The position numbers and the translations under genes are program-made. Below are positions 5,054 to 5,080 of a stretch of 5,080 nt of DNA, piece by piece. Origin of the DNA: Clostridiales bacterium (GTDB lineage Bacteria > Bacillota > Clostridia > Lachnospirales > Lachnospiraceae). A model generated the notes under the pieces. The model searched no databases, was not told the DNA's origin, and saw only the letters and a program-made list of their open reading frames with translations. Within the stretch, counting starts at the first letter, position 1, and every line of letters starts with the position of its first letter. The stretch lies in assembly GCA_021199135.1 (NCBI GenBank), contig JAJQIQ010000087.1:1-5080 (forward strand). The letters are read 5' to 3'.

Positions 5054-5080
5054 ATTCTGGTTTCTGGAATCCTTCAATTT

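Noticed and set aside
5007..5080. Short open frame from ATG 5007 to the window end, with a weak GAAGG about 9 nt upstream
   Set aside because: Only 24 codons are visible, the ribosome binding site is poor, the frame runs through the strong hairpin, and the residues resemble no family I recognise. It is more likely untranslated sequence, though the next gene could begin nearby.
1..5080. CRISPR array, insertion sequence, integration site or tRNA/rRNA gene
   Set aside because: No spaced direct repeats, transposase-like frame, terminal inverted repeats or tRNA/rRNA-like sequence were seen on either strand.

Overview
The window looks like a chromosomal segment from an anaerobic Clostridia-type Firmicute, possibly Lachnospiraceae-like. 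The grounds are strong AGGAGG-type ribosome binding sites, AT-rich intergenic stretches between GC-rich genes (roughly 55-60% G+C by eye), Gram-positive style lipoprotein signal peptides on both solute-binding proteins, and the style of the LacI-family regulator. The genus cannot be fixed from the sequence.

Layout. Positions 1-273 (+) hold the C-terminal end of a methyl-accepting chemotaxis protein (MCP). Nine bases later, at 283-1275 (+), comes a lipoprotein sugar-binding protein resembling the glucose/galactose-binding protein MglB; no permease or ATPase gene accompanies it here. At 1295-2275 (-) is a LacI/GalR-family regulator, convergent with the sugar-binding gene across 19 bp. Positions 2276-2399 form a divergent control region with a good sigma-A-type promoter facing right and a LacI-family operator-like sequence. 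From 2400 to 4980 (+) there is a complete three-gene ABC importer of the nitrate/sulfonate/taurine (SsuA-SsuB-SsuC, NMT1/SsuA-like) class: binding lipoprotein, ATPase and permease. The last two genes overlap by 26 bp. The window ends in about 100 bp with a strong GC-rich hairpin, probably the operon terminator.

How the genes may work together. The MCP and MglB-like protein make a plausible chemosensory pair, because MglB in enteric bacteria presents sugar to the receptor Trg. The LacI-family regulator is divergent to the SsuABC-type importer and probably controls it and itself. That pairing is somewhat unexpected, because LacI-family proteins usually sense sugars or nucleosides while SsuABC-type importers usually carry sulfonates, nitrate or thiamine-precursor-like compounds. 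The importer's substrate cannot be deduced here.

Overall this is mostly recognisable transport, chemotaxis and regulation. I see no mobile element, CRISPR array, tRNA/rRNA or clearly new gene system. The points worth a second look are the MCP/orphan binding-protein pair, the regulator/transporter mismatch, the divergent operator and an AT-only hairpin inside the importer operon.
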